Assembly: GCA_019239975.1 (NCBI GenBank)
Contig: JAFAZE010000015.1
Location: 18,638-82,637 of the forward strand
Direction: 5' to 3'
DNA from: Streptosporangiaceae bacterium
Lineage (GTDB): Bacteria > Actinomycetota > Actinomycetes > Streptosporangiales > Streptosporangiaceae
DNA length: 64,000 bases
Part shown: positions 18,111 through 27,705 of the stretch, one piece after another
Layout: each line of letters starts with the position of its first letter
Position numbering within the stretch: the stretch's first letter is position 1
Position numbers and translations under genes: made by a program
Notes under the pieces: generated by a model
What the model was told of the DNA's origin: nothing
Databases searched by the model: none
What the model saw: only the letters and a program-made list of their open reading frames with translations

Positions 18111-18310
18111 AGTCCAAACCCCTGGTATCACGACGGCGCGGACTGGGGCAGATCCCAGTCCTCTTCGATTCAGCCATCATGGTGTTGGCGTCTTCCAATG
18201 CGATTCCATCGACGGTCTGCGGTCGTCCCGTCAGCCAAGAGGTGCCGGTACCGCAGCCTCCGCAGACCGCGACGCGCCTGGCTCCGGAGCTCGGCGAGTC
18301 GGCGCAGGCG

Positions 18311-19393
18311 CTACGGCAACGTCTCTGTATCAGTCTGCCGGAGCTGGTACAGCCTTATCAGATGCGCCCGCAGACCCGTCCCGTATGCAGTCGGCTGGCC
18401 GTTCCACGAAGTAATCAGCGCAGGAGCGCCACAGCCTGCCGGATTCCAGCTCCACCCGATGTAAGAGACACCCATACGGTCAGCCCAGCTCATGAAGCTT
18501 TTGATAAGTACGTCCTTGCACCAGGTCTCACCCATCTCAGTGGTGACTACTGGGGCCTGTTGCGCCACTGGCGCGACGTCTTGATTCCAGCAGCCTACTT
18601 TGGTGCAAGGCATGAAGTTATAAATGTGAAATCCCGCAACGAGCTGGCTAATAGGGTCGTGTGGCCGATAGCGCAGCCATCCGCTGATGTCATCCCCAGC
18701 GTCCAGCCCGCTCACAATGATTGGCTGGCGGGCGCCCGTTGAGCGCACAGCGTCGACGAGCATTTGCATGCCAGCCGTACGCCAGCCGCCATGCAGCATG
18801 CAGCCGTCGAGCCAGCACTTCCAATTGATATTCACTGGCTCATTGTAGAGGTCGAAGATTACGGCAGGATTCGTACGGAAAGTGCTCGCGACCGAGGACC
18901 AGAACGCGGGAGCATGGTCAAGATCTGCCATCGGCTGTTGCTGGGTTGCCCGTTCTCTCGCAGGAGCGTTCCAGTGGAGATCGAGCACTACATAAAGGCC
19001 CGCATTGTTAAGCCCACTCACGTAAGCGCGCACTGCGGCCCGATATCGCGCGCCAGAGTACTGGGCCGGAGCGCCATTGATGCCAAGCCAACAGTCTTCG
19101 TTCAACGGCAGACGCACTGTGTTGATTCGCCAAGCCGCCATGGCGGCAATCGCTTGCGCGTCCGTGGGCCCCTCGAAAAATCCGAGGCCTTGCACACAAG
19201 CATACTCCCCGCCTGACCGATCTACTCCAAGCAGACGGATGGTCCGGCCACCAGCGTCGACGAGACGGTTGCCGTCCACCCGTACAGCAAGGCCGCGGCT
19301 CTGCGCACAACCAGCACACATCGCGATGAAACTCAAAGCGAATGCCAATTGCCAAGCGACTCTCACGGCCTTGCGCGATTTTATTCCATGCAC
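18311..19393 (-). CDS. Glycoside hydrolase family 5 (cellulase-like) lipoprotein
   Basis: 360 residues. The N-terminal signal peptide ends in a lipobox-like CAGC (FIAMCAGC). The (beta/alpha)8 domain shows GH5 motifs: INTVRLPLNEDCWLG, VVLDLHWN, the acid/base Glu in DLYNEPV (about residue 185) and the nucleophile Glu in TEMGETW (about residue 288), with SYIGWSWNPAGCG near the end. It hydrolyses beta-linked glucans or mannans outside the membrane. The frame opens at GTG 19393, 13 bp after the giant glycosyltransferase stop; an internal GTG at 19366 is an alternative. Together with the GH92-like lipoprotein it suggests processing of the secreted polymer. Confidence 0.9.
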   Translation of the reverse strand: MHGIKSRKAVRVAWQLAFALSFIAMCAGCAQSRGLAVRVDGNRLVDAGGRTIRLLGVDRSGGEYACVQGLGFFEGPTDAQAIAAMAAWRINTVRLPLNEDCWLGINGAPAQYSGARYRAAVRAYVSGLNNAGLYVVLDLHWNAPARERATQQQPMADLDHAPAFWSSVASTFRTNPAVIFDLYNEPVNINWKCWLDGCMLHGGWRTAGMQMLVDAVRSTGARQPIIVSGLDAGDDISGWLRYRPHDPISQLVAGFHIYNFMPCTKVGCWNQDVAPVAQQAPVVTTEMGETWCKDVLIKSFMSWADRMGVSYIGWSWNPAGCGAPALITSWNGQPTAYGTGLRAHLIRLYQLRQTDTETLP

Positions 19394-19406
19394 AGCGCCT
19401 CACATT

Positions 19407-22400
19407 CTACGGACGCGAGGTCTCGGGATGCGCTCCGATGATCGCGCGTATCTCGATACGATTTGTCCCCTGACCGAAGGTCACCAGCAATCGTGAATGG
19501 CTGATCGCTGCAGCGGCTGTCGGAGTCTGGTTCAGTGTGTTTATCATGTCTTGCGTCACCACGATATAGTCAAAATCCTGCCAGCCGTGCGGGAACGCTC
19601 GCTGAACGGCCGGGTCGTAATCAAGCGGCCAGTAGGTTTCAACTTTCCGGGAGTTCAAACCGCCCTTCACCGGATGAGAATCGAAGCCGTGCTCAATGAG
19701 ATAGATCCAGAAGTCGTCGCGAACGATGATACGCTTCTCATGCCCGATATGTTGTGTAAGCCAATTCTCTGCGGCGAGTTCTGGGCCATCCATCCTGACC
19801 GTCGTCGCGGTATGATCAGAGCGCGCCCAGCGCGGAGCAGTATAAATGGCGGCGACCGCTACCACCGCCGCGAGCGCTATCGTCGATGCCGCCGCACCTG
19901 CCTTCGTAACTGCGGCGGCTGCCCGCAGCCGTGCGGAGTAGGACCTGGAATGACGTCCGCGAAGCCGGCGCCGGGGATGGTCATCCGTCGCGAAACGCCA
20001 CAGGGTGTGGATGGTACCGGCGACGATGAGCGCCGCGAACGGCAGCAGCGCAATTACGTACATGGACGGCAGATATCCCGGCCTCATGATTATCGCTGCC
20101 TGTATGAGGTATGCGAGCGTTACCGCCCGGGTGTTGCGGCGCACGAGTGCGATCGGCGACAGCAGGAGTGCTACACCAACCAGCCAGGGGTCGAGACCCA
20201 GCCAGAACATCACGATTCCGCGTCCCACGCTGGAAGAACTAAGGACACTGCCGGTTCCCCGACGGGTGGCTACCATGTTGACGTCAGAGCCGATGAGGCT
20301 GACATGACCCGGCCCGGGAAGGAGCTCGCCCTTCAGGGTCGCGTAGAGCGGAAAAGCCGCAGCCACCAGGATGAAGGACGAGACGAGCAACGTCACGCAA
20401 TAGCGGCGCGTACGCGGGTCGGCGCCCTGGAAGGCGGCAATTACCAGCGCTGGCAGCATGACCAGGGTTGTCTCCTTCGATAGGACGCTTGCGGCAAAGC
20501 AGGCGCCCCCTCCCACGAAGCTCCAAAGCCGCTTTCGCGGTGACAGGGCAAAGACGAATGCGGCTATCGCCCAGGCGGTAGCCGGATTATCTAGAAGCAT
20601 TGCGCGATGGAAATAAAGGGACAGCGGGGACAGTGCAAATAGGAGCACGGCTAGCACGGCAAATGGCCTGCTCATCCCAAGACGTCTCGCGAGAGTGTAC
20701 AAGAGGGAACAGCTTACGATGGCCACCGCAGACATCAGTTCCCTGGCACTGCCGAGCGAGTAAGCGGCCTGCCCGAAAAGGGCGCCCACAGACGTCCAGA
20801 CGTCAAAGAGCAACCAAGCTAGTGGCGGATGGCCGTACGTGTACGTGTAGAAGCCGAGTTCTCCCCGTGCCGCGACTGCCCACGCGTTTCCGACATAAGT
20901 ACCTTCGTCGAACAAGACCGCGGGCCAGTGAAACACGTTCGTCGCCTGCACCAATCCCACTGTGACGAGCAGCGGAACTTGGACTGCGATGTCGGCGCGC
21001 GACCTGAGGAGTCTTGCCAGGAGAGCGCGGACGGCCGCGAGCCGACTGTGGGGGCTCAGGAGTCGGCTGCGCGGATGCGGGCCCGACGGTGCGGGCACCG
21101 CTCCGCCTTCAGTCGCGCCATCCAGCCGGGCCCACAGAGGTGCGCCGCCAGTATCTCCGAACAGGTGGTCTGTGAACGCGTGATCGAGCGAGCGGATCGG
21201 CAACTCCCTATGGCCATTACCCGGCGGGTCAGTGTCCGCGGCAGGCCCAGCCGCGACGTACCCGTATGTTCGCTGAATCTCCCTGGGGAGGCTGATGAGA
21301 CCGGGCACCAGCGCGTCGGCTTGCGTTTCTGTCATTTGGTGCGAGCCGGCAAGATTCTCCGCTAGAGCGTGCGATTCCGAGCATGGCTCGAGGACGCGGG
21401 GAACGGGCGCGGCCAGCTCCGATCTCGCGGCCACGCTGGAAGGGCGTCCGAGATGCAGGCCCAGATGTGTGGTCTTTTCCCAGCCTTGGGCACCGCGGGC
21501 CTGGCGAAGCACAGCCCGCGCGGCAGCATACGCCAGGAGGCTCTGATACGGCACAAGCCCAAAAACCAAACGGCCGTAGTCGCGCGCTGAGGGCCGCTCC
21601 CCATAGGCGCGGCAGAACTCCCCAAGGCCAATGCCCTCTGCGACCAGCATGGACAGCATGGGCATCAGCGGCAGGAACGACAAGAGCGTTATCTCAATCG
21701 GAGCCTTCACGGCCACGGCGGTCGCGATCGCAGCCGGGATCATCACCCAAGCCAAAGCCATGACGTACGGGCTGGCCAGGATGTATGCGCCGAGCATCCG
21801 CTGCCGTGGCGGCAGGCGCTGCCAGTAACCTCTGGCAAGGGTCTGGAGGTATCCCTGGTTCCAGCGCGTCCGTTGCCGCACGAACGCGCCGACCGTCGGC
21901 GGGCACTCCTCCCGTGTCGCCAGCTCGGGCTCGTAGAAGACAGCGGTGCGGGCGCCGAGCGCACTAAGCCGCACGCCTATCTCGCAGTCTTCGGCGAGGC
22001 AATCCGCCCAGCCCGCTACCGCACGCAGGATCGGCGTCCGGATGAAGACCGTGTTACCGCCGAGCGGGATGAAGCCCTGGCGAGCGTGCACGTGCAGCCG
22101 GCTGCGGAACCAGAAATAGTATTCAAGCACATTGTGAACCGCGAACCAGCGCGAGCGGAAGTTCATCAGCTGCACGCCAGCCTGCACGATGTCCGCATCG
22201 GTCCTCTGAAAGCACTGGTCGACCCTGCGCAGCAGTGCCGGGTGAACGTCGTCCTCGGCATCGAACACGCCGGTGATCGTGGCCGAACAATGGGGAAGCG
22301 CCGCGTTCAGGGCCTTTGGCTTGCTCTTGGGCCAACTGTGGTCGATGACGACCCTGACACGTTCCGGATGGCGGTAGGCCACGCGTTCTGCCGCCTCGCG

Positions 22401-22808
22401 GGTCCCTGGATCATCAGCGCCAACGACAACGAGCACCTCGAAGTCCGGATAATCGCTGCGGATCAAGCGGGAGAGCGTGGTTTCAAGCACCGCCTCCTCG
22501 TGGCGGGCGGGAACGATCAGCGAGAATGAATGGGCCGTGCCGCGACCGTCGGCCTCGAGGCCGCTCGCCGCGAGCGAGGCCGGGGTCCGCCAGGCATGGA
22601 GCATCCAGACGAGCGTCGACGTGGCAACCGCTCCCATGAGGAGCGAGATCGCGACGTACAGCAGGTAGGGGAACAGTGAAGACCTGAGCGTCATCAACCC
22701 CGCGGCCGACGCCACTGCCAGCACAAGGACCGCGACAATAACTCGACCCGACAACCATCTGCGCCTCAACGGACTTTTGGACGCGGCAGCCAGCCGAACG
22801 CGACTCAT
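19407..22808 (-). CDS. Giant two-headed glycosyltransferase: GT2 plus GT39/ArnT-like membrane transferase
   Basis: 1,133 residues from ATG 22808 (GGGAG upstream); the frame continues to 23114 without conserved sequence. Residues 1-500 are a membrane GT2 enzyme: two N-terminal TM helices, SLIVPARHEE, the FDAEDD metal-binding site, RQRTRWNQGYLQT (QxxRW) and more TM helices, as in cellulose- or hyaluronan-synthase-like enzymes. After a polar linker of about 100 residues, residues about 620-1,133 are a polytopic PMT/ArnT-like transferase: LFDEGTYVGNAWAVAARGELGFYTYTYGHPPLAW holds the luminal acidic motif. Fusing a cytoplasmic NDP-sugar transferase with a polyprenyl-phosphate-sugar transferase would couple making and using a lipid-linked sugar. 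Second gene after the regulators. Confidence 0.88.
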   Translation of the reverse strand: MSRVRLAAASKSPLRRRWLSGRVIVAVLVLAVASAAGLMTLRSSLFPYLLYVAISLLMGAVATSTLVWMLHAWRTPASLAASGLEADGRGTAHSFSLIVPARHEEAVLETTLSRLIRSDYPDFEVLVVVGADDPGTREAAERVAYRHPERVRVVIDHSWPKSKPKALNAALPHCSATITGVFDAEDDVHPALLRRVDQCFQRTDADIVQAGVQLMNFRSRWFAVHNVLEYYFWFRSRLHVHARQGFIPLGGNTVFIRTPILRAVAGWADCLAEDCEIGVRLSALGARTAVFYEPELATREECPPTVGAFVRQRTRWNQGYLQTLARGYWQRLPPRQRMLGAYILASPYVMALAWVMIPAAIATAVAVKAPIEITLLSFLPLMPMLSMLVAEGIGLGEFCRAYGERPSARDYGRLVFGLVPYQSLLAYAAARAVLRQARGAQGWEKTTHLGLHLGRPSSVAARSELAAPVPRVLEPCSESHALAENLAGSHQMTETQADALVPGLISLPREIQRTYGYVAAGPAADTDPPGNGHRELPIRSLDHAFTDHLFGDTGGAPLWARLDGATEGGAVPAPSGPHPRSRLLSPHSRLAAVRALLARLLRSRADIAVQVPLLVTVGLVQATNVFHWPAVLFDEGTYVGNAWAVAARGELGFYTYTYGHPPLAWLLFDVWTSVGALFGQAAYSLGSARELMSAVAIVSCSLLYTLARRLGMSRPFAVLAVLLFALSPLSLYFHRAMLLDNPATAWAIAAFVFALSPRKRLWSFVGGGACFAASVLSKETTLVMLPALVIAAFQGADPRTRRYCVTLLVSSFILVAAAFPLYATLKGELLPGPGHVSLIGSDVNMVATRRGTGSVLSSSSVGRGIVMFWLGLDPWLVGVALLLSPIALVRRNTRAVTLAYLIQAAIIMRPGYLPSMYVIALLPFAALIVAGTIHTLWRFATDDHPRRRLRGRHSRSYSARLRAAAAVTKAGAAASTIALAAVVAVAAIYTAPRWARSDHTATTVRMDGPELAAENWLTQHIGHEKRIIVRDDFWIYLIEHGFDSHPVKGGLNSRKVETYWPLDYDPAVQRAFPHGWQDFDYIVVTQDMINTLNQTPTAAAAISHSRLLVTFGQGTNRIEIRAIIGAHPETSRP

Positions 22809-23091
22809 TGACCATCTGCTCCCAAAGGATCTGGTGAAGTTAGGGATCCTGGCTAACTGTCCCGTCCTTGTCTCGTGATGAGTTTTACCTCTTGGGCCCG
22901 CATACCAAGATCGGATGGTCCATGACGACTCGAATGCCCTCCGAGCATATAACGTGTGGATTCCAGCCCTCTTCCAGCCGTATTCCGGGAGAGTACGGTA
23001 GATATCAGGAGGGCCGACTTGATACCCATGGGCGCCGCGAAGGTGCCAGTTAAATCGACGCATGCCAGGGTTCTTGCAATGGGACCATCGG
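22809..23091 (-). other. Intergenic region upstream of the giant glycosyltransferase
   Basis: 283 bp between the BTAD regulator stop and the chosen start. It is partly open in the frame of the glycosyltransferase but has no conserved sequence, and base composition is less GC-rich around 22,870-22,960. A promoter or operator for the biosynthetic genes is likely here because the regulator gene just upstream is separated from them; no individual motif is convincing. Confidence 0.3.
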
Positions 23092-25200
23092 TCAGCCATG
23101 AGCCCCTGCTCCAACCGCTATCAGAGCCGCGCGAAATTCATCTCGGCGGTGCCGCGGAAGACAGTCACACACGGCCTCGCGAACGATCGGATGCCGGAAA
23201 GCGTAGCCTTCCTCGCGCTCCTCCAGGAGGCGCGTCCGCAGGGCTCTGTCCAGCGCATCGAAGAGTACTGGAACAGCCAATGGCGGTTCCAGCGCCGCCG
23301 CCCCGGCGCGAAGCTGGCTCAGCGAGATCTCCGTACCGCCAGCGGTCGCGGCCAGCCCCAGCACCGTGCGCAGCGGCTTGTCCATGAGTGCGAGCCGCAT
23401 GTCGGTGAGGGCACGCGTACGGGCCGACAGCCGTGCCGCGAGCCACGAATGACCCTGGGACTCTTCGTCTGCGGCCGGGTCGCCGGAGGCGCTTATGCCA
23501 TCGACAAGCTCCCGGACGAATAGCGGATTCCCCCGCGACTCCGCGTATATTTCCGTCAGCGTTTCGTCGCTGACATGGACGCCGGGCAGCATAGCGTGCA
23601 CCAATTGATCGGTTGCGCGCCTGGACAGGCAGCGCAGGTCAATTCTGAGCCAGAGCCGCTCCCGCGTCATAGCCTCGCTCATACGCCACAGTCCGACGCC
23701 GATCTCGATATCGGCGTCGCGCAACGCCCCAGCCAAGAGCAGTGGAACATGGACCGCAAGATGAGCCAGATACCTCATGAGGTCAAGTCCGGCATCATCG
23801 GCCTCGTGCAGGTCACCGAGGACCAGGAGAACAGGCTTCGTGCGAGCCAGGTTCGTCAGGAACTGGACGATAGACGGGATGAGACCGAGATGGTAGTCGT
23901 GCAGATCGGGCGCCAGAGCCGGGAGCGGAATCCCAGGTCCCAGTGACGGAACGAACCGCGCCAGGGCAGGGTACTCACGTGCGAGCTCTCTACGGTCGGC
24001 TTCCGGCAGTCTTGTCGCGTAGTCCTCGAGAGCAACAGCAAACGGGCCGCAGGTGAAGCTGTTCGCATGTGCGCCCTTCGCACCGCAGAGCGTGACGGCC
24101 CCTTGTTCCCTCGCCCGGAGAGCGAACTCCTCGAGAAGCCGCGTCTTGCCGACCCCTGCCTCCCCGCTGACAATGACCATGCCGACGCGTCCCTCATCAC
24201 GTCGCATGAGCTGATCGCACATGCACTGGATCACTCGTTCCCGGCCGATGAACGGGGACCTGTCAGGGCTCTGGATGGGGGATGAGGCGCGCGAGCCGGT
24301 CCGGTCACGAATCGGCTCGGGCCCCGGCGACGGTGGCGAGAGCCGGTTTGTGAGTATCTCATCGTAGAGCGAGAGGGTTTCCGGCTGAGGCGCGATATCG
24401 AGTTCTCGCCGCAGGACGTCCTCGCAGATGTGAAACTGGCGCAGCGCCTGGTCTGGTGTTCCCATCCGCGCATACAGACGCATGAGCTGGCGATGGACAG
24501 ATTCTCGCGCCGGATCTTGCCGGAGCACGTCGCGAAGCCGGTCTGCCGCTTCGTTGTAGGCGCCGCGCCGCTCGAGGATCTCCGCCAGCCCGAGCAGGAG
24601 CCGGACATGCAGTCCCTCCACGACGCTTCGGCGCTCTGCGCACCAGCTCTCGTAGCGGTCCTCGGGCAGCAGCTCGCCGCCGTAAGCCGCGAGCGCGGCC
24701 TGGTATGCCCCGATTTCCCCACCGCCTACCGCGTCCCCGGCTAGCTGCTCGAACTGGTCCGCGTCCACCAGGACATGGTCGGTGTTGAGGACGAGCATGG
24801 CGTCCGCCAGGTGGAGATACGCCGAATCCTGCCGCCGCAGAAGCTCCGGCTCCAGCACGTGGCGGGCGGCGTGAAGAGCCTTGCCGAAGCTGTTGAGCGC
24901 GGAGTCCACGTCCACACCCGGCCAGAGGATGTCGATGATCTGCTCGCGGTGCAACGCGTGCCCAGGGTGGACCGCCAGAAGCTTGGTCAGAGTCTTGGCG
25001 CTACGCCTCGGCCAATCCGGCACGGTCTGCCTCGCGTCCGCGCGTTCGACGCGGAAGCCTCCGAGGAGTCCCACGTGGAGGAGCGGAATTGCGCCGGACG
25101 CGCAATGCCGCGCTTCAAGAGCATCCATGCCGGGTGCGGATGGCCGGATGTCCTGACATATATGACGCAAGCCATCCAGGACCCCATAGACGTCATTCAC
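23092..25200 (-). CDS. BTAD/AAA-ATPase transcriptional regulator (SARP/AfsR-like)
   Basis: 702 residues. Order: winged-helix OmpR/PhoB-like DNA-binding domain (about 40-130, LLGGFRVE...WPRRSAKTLTKLLAVHP...REQIIDILWP), bacterial transcriptional activation domain of TPR type (about 140-275), Pro/Ser linker, then an AAA ATPase domain with Walker A GEAGVGKT (about 345) and Walker B LLVLGDLHEAD. No C-terminal LuxR HTH or TPR array. Start is a GTG at 25200 with GGAGGGAG Shine-Dalgarno. Such proteins activate specialised or envelope biosynthetic clusters in actinomycetes. It lies 110 bp downstream of the response regulator and directly upstream of the glycosyltransferase genes, so it is the likely pathway activator. 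Confidence 0.92.
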   Translation of the reverse strand: MNDVYGVLDGLRHICQDIRPSAPGMDALEARHCASGAIPLLHVGLLGGFRVERADARQTVPDWPRRSAKTLTKLLAVHPGHALHREQIIDILWPGVDVDSALNSFGKALHAARHVLEPELLRRQDSAYLHLADAMLVLNTDHVLVDADQFEQLAGDAVGGGEIGAYQAALAAYGGELLPEDRYESWCAERRSVVEGLHVRLLLGLAEILERRGAYNEAADRLRDVLRQDPARESVHRQLMRLYARMGTPDQALRQFHICEDVLRRELDIAPQPETLSLYDEILTNRLSPPSPGPEPIRDRTGSRASSPIQSPDRSPFIGRERVIQCMCDQLMRRDEGRVGMVIVSGEAGVGKTRLLEEFALRAREQGAVTLCGAKGAHANSFTCGPFAVALEDYATRLPEADRRELAREYPALARFVPSLGPGIPLPALAPDLHDYHLGLIPSIVQFLTNLARTKPVLLVLGDLHEADDAGLDLMRYLAHLAVHVPLLLAGALRDADIEIGVGLWRMSEAMTRERLWLRIDLRCLSRRATDQLVHAMLPGVHVSDETLTEIYAESRGNPLFVRELVDGISASGDPAADEESQGHSWLAARLSARTRALTDMRLALMDKPLRTVLGLAATAGGTEISLSQLRAGAAALEPPLAVPVLFDALDRALRTRLLEEREEGYAFRHPIVREAVCDCLPRHRRDEFRAALIAVGAGAHG

Positions 25201-25310
25201 GGCCGCTCCCTCCGCTGACGCTCAGGGCCTTGCGGGACTTCGCAGTCTCGTCGGCACCTCCACCCTTGAGCGTCTCCGCCCGGCCGCCGGTACCGCAAGC
25301 AACTGCGTGC

Positions 25311-25979
25311 TCAGGTGTCTGAGCGCTGGCGGAACAGGCCGACTGCGGCGCCCCGATCGGGGACGCCGAGCTTTCGCACGACAGCGGCGATGTGCACACG
25401 GATCGCGCTGGCCGACAACACCAGCTCACGGGCGATGTCGTTGGTTGACATTCCCTCCGCCAGCAACTCGAGAATCTCCCACTCGCGGCTGGTCAGCCGC
25501 TCTCCCGAGGTTTCGCCTGTCATGGGCCGCCGCCAGCGGGGCTCGTGGCCACGGAAATGTTCGAGCAGGCGCGCGACAAGCCTCCGTGGCATCGCCGCCT
25601 CACCCGAGTGGACGCCGTCGATGGCGTCCGGCAGCCGCTGCAGGTTCATCGTCTTCAGCAGATACCCGTCGGCACCGGCGCGCAGCGCGGCAAGCAAATC
25701 CGCGTCGTCATCCGAGACGGTGAGCATGAGGATCTTCGTCATCGGAAGCCTGGCGGCGATTTCCCAGGCCGCGGCCAGGCCGCTGCCCGGCATCCTGATA
25801 TCGAGCAGGCAGACATCCGGTCGCTCCCGTATCGCTGCCTGGATGGCTTCGGCGGCGTCCGCCACCGAAGCGCAGATGCCGAACCGCCCGTCACGTTCGA
25901 GCGCCCGCCGTACGTCGTGCCGGCTGGGCGCGTGGTCGTCGGCGATCAGCACCCGAAGAGGCCTCGTCTTGGTGCTCAC
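25311..25979 (-). CDS. NarL/FixJ-family response regulator
   Basis: 222 residues. The receiver domain has the acidic pocket ADD (14-15), phospho-acceptor Asp60 in LLDIRMPG, switch Thr in MLTVSDD and conserved Lys in YLLKTM. The C-terminal LuxR-type HTH is RLTSREWEILELLAEGMSTNDIARELVLSASAIRVHIAAVVRKLGV. The start overlaps the histidine kinase stop (ATGA), making a cotranslated pair. It probably controls the BTAD regulator downstream or the glycan operon itself. Confidence 0.94.
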   Translation of the reverse strand: MSTKTRPLRVLIADDHAPSRHDVRRALERDGRFGICASVADAAEAIQAAIRERPDVCLLDIRMPGSGLAAAWEIAARLPMTKILMLTVSDDDADLLAALRAGADGYLLKTMNLQRLPDAIDGVHSGEAAMPRRLVARLLEHFRGHEPRWRRPMTGETSGERLTSREWEILELLAEGMSTNDIARELVLSASAIRVHIAAVVRKLGVPDRGAAVGLFRQRSDT

Positions 25980-27496
25980 ATCGCAACCTCCACCTGGCTG
26001 CCACGACCGGGCATGGACGAAATAAACAGCTCGGCGCCAATGGATCCGGCGCGATCGCGCATCGCGATGAGGCCGAATCCGCGACTCGGTGCGCTGGTGT
26101 CGAAGCCATGCCCCTCGTCGCTGATTCGAAGCCGCGCACCCGAGCCGTTACGTTCCAGCCCGATGTCAACCCGGCTGGCCCCGCTATGCCGGGCGGCATT
26201 GGTGACCGCCTCGCAGGCTATCCGCACGAGTGCCTCCCGCCGGGCGGGCGACAGCCGGATACCCGGGGTGAGATGCAGTTGCAGCTGCACGTGGTAACGT
26301 TCTGCGACCTCGGTCACGGCCTCGGCCAGCGCCACCTCGAGCGGCTGACCGCTGGGTGCCGCTACCGCGCTGATTGCGCGGCGGGATTCCAGTCGCGCGC
26401 GCTCCACGGCCCCGCGCAACCTGGTCAGCTCCTCCTCGTCGGCTGAACCGTTCAGCGAATCGAGGTGGCGCGTCAGGTAGGCAAGTTCCTGCGCCAGTCC
26501 ATCGTGCAGGTCGCAGGCGATCCGCCGCCTCTCCTCGATGACCGCAGCCTCCGACAGCGCGCGCCAGTATGACCAGATCTCGCGCATCGAGCCGACGAGG
26601 AGAGCGGCATAGAACGCACATCGGAACGCGTCACCGGCGTACAAGAACTCCCAGCGCGTAACCGAATACAAAAAGTAGTTGACATGCGCCACCCCAGCCA
26701 GCACCGCGGCGACGGCAAGCCAGCCGAAGAACTCATCACCGAACCGCCGGGAGCGCCGCAGGAACCCGGCCACGGCCATGCCGTAGACCCCTGCCGCCAC
26801 GAGTTCCAGCGCGAGCCATGCCAAGTGCATGCGCAGGCCGGGCCCTCCGGGTGACTCGGGCGCCTGCGAAGCTATCAGCTGGTGGGGCAATCGGCGAGCG
26901 AACGCGTGGGCAAGGACGGTGGCCAGTAGCAGCGCGATTGTCACTCCGCCCGCACTGGCTGCGAGCACCACGCCAGGTCGCCGCAACCGGCGGTTCGGCA
27001 CGAGTGCGGCGAGGGCGAACAGCAAGGCACCAAGGCCGCGAGCGGCAGGCGCCGCCCAGACGGTCAGGTAATCGGGTGCCCAGCCCGCCACGATCGGCAC
27101 TGTGACCAGGAACAGGTTCGACAGCGCGAGTACCGCGAGCGCACACGCCAGCACAAGTTCGCTCAGCCCGGTGCGGCGGCGAAGCCTGCCAAGTATCGAG
27201 AAGCAGGCCAGCAGGGCGACCAGCGACGCTGCCGTTTCCAGCGACGCTTCCACCGCGAGATGGTCCGCCTGCCACAAGCCGGAAAGCTGCAACTGCGGAA
27301 TCAGCCCGAGGGTCGCGGTGGCCGCAACCGACACGATCGCCGTCACGACGACCGCGGCATGCACACCCCGCATGAGCCCAGCGGGAGCGAGGACTGAGGG
27401 TAGCGGAGCGTAGGTACCTGCGGGGGTATGCCGGCCAGACGCCAGCGGGCGGGGGAAGCGCTGGCCCATGCTTTCGTGCACAGTCACCTTGCGCAT
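25976..27496 (-). CDS. Membrane sensor histidine kinase, NarX/DesK-like (HisKA_3)
   Basis: 506 residues from ATG 27496 (GGGGGAG precedes). About nine hydrophobic segments fill residues 40-310 and form a membrane sensor without a clear extracellular domain. The dimerisation box EERRRIACDLHDGLAQEL (His about residue 325) is HisKA_3. The ATPase domain has VRIACEAVTNAARHS (N box), ISDEGHGFD (G1) and GFGLIAMRDRAGSIG (G2). The frame can also open at a GTG at 27511. It probably senses membrane state or a lipid-soluble signal and phosphorylates the overlapping response regulator. Confidence 0.92.
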   Translation of the reverse strand: MRKVTVHESMGQRFPRPLASGRHTPAGTYAPLPSVLAPAGLMRGVHAAVVVTAIVSVAATATLGLIPQLQLSGLWQADHLAVEASLETAASLVALLACFSILGRLRRRTGLSELVLACALAVLALSNLFLVTVPIVAGWAPDYLTVWAAPAARGLGALLFALAALVPNRRLRRPGVVLAASAGGVTIALLLATVLAHAFARRLPHQLIASQAPESPGGPGLRMHLAWLALELVAAGVYGMAVAGFLRRSRRFGDEFFGWLAVAAVLAGVAHVNYFLYSVTRWEFLYAGDAFRCAFYAALLVGSMREIWSYWRALSEAAVIEERRRIACDLHDGLAQELAYLTRHLDSLNGSADEEELTRLRGAVERARLESRRAISAVAAPSGQPLEVALAEAVTEVAERYHVQLQLHLTPGIRLSPARREALVRIACEAVTNAARHSGASRVDIGLERNGSGARLRISDEGHGFDTSAPSRGFGLIAMRDRAGSIGAELFISSMPGRGSQVEVAM

Positions 27497-27705
27497 GCTC
27501 TCCCCCCACACACATGCACTTCTTCGGCCAAACTATCTAACGAAGCGAACGCGGATAAATCAAGTGCGGACAAGTGTGGAGAAAACACGATGAACCACCA
27601 CTATCAACCTCGCGCGCGCCCCCAGGAGCAAAAGATACGAGGGATGGCGTTGCCTTATTGTTATAAATTCTTTTTGTGAGCTGCTTCTCTCTAGCTTCTG
27701 AACGC
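27497..27705. promoter_or_regulatory. AT-rich island between mazG and the sensor kinase
   Basis: About 200 bp. The stretch 27,645-27,680 is the most AT-rich of this part of the window and, read on the minus strand, contains TATAAC-like hexamers that could serve the sensor kinase operon. It marks the boundary between housekeeping genes (mazG, mfd) and the glycan locus. A 29-codon plus-strand ORF with a good Shine-Dalgarno lies here too (see findings). Confidence 0.35.
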
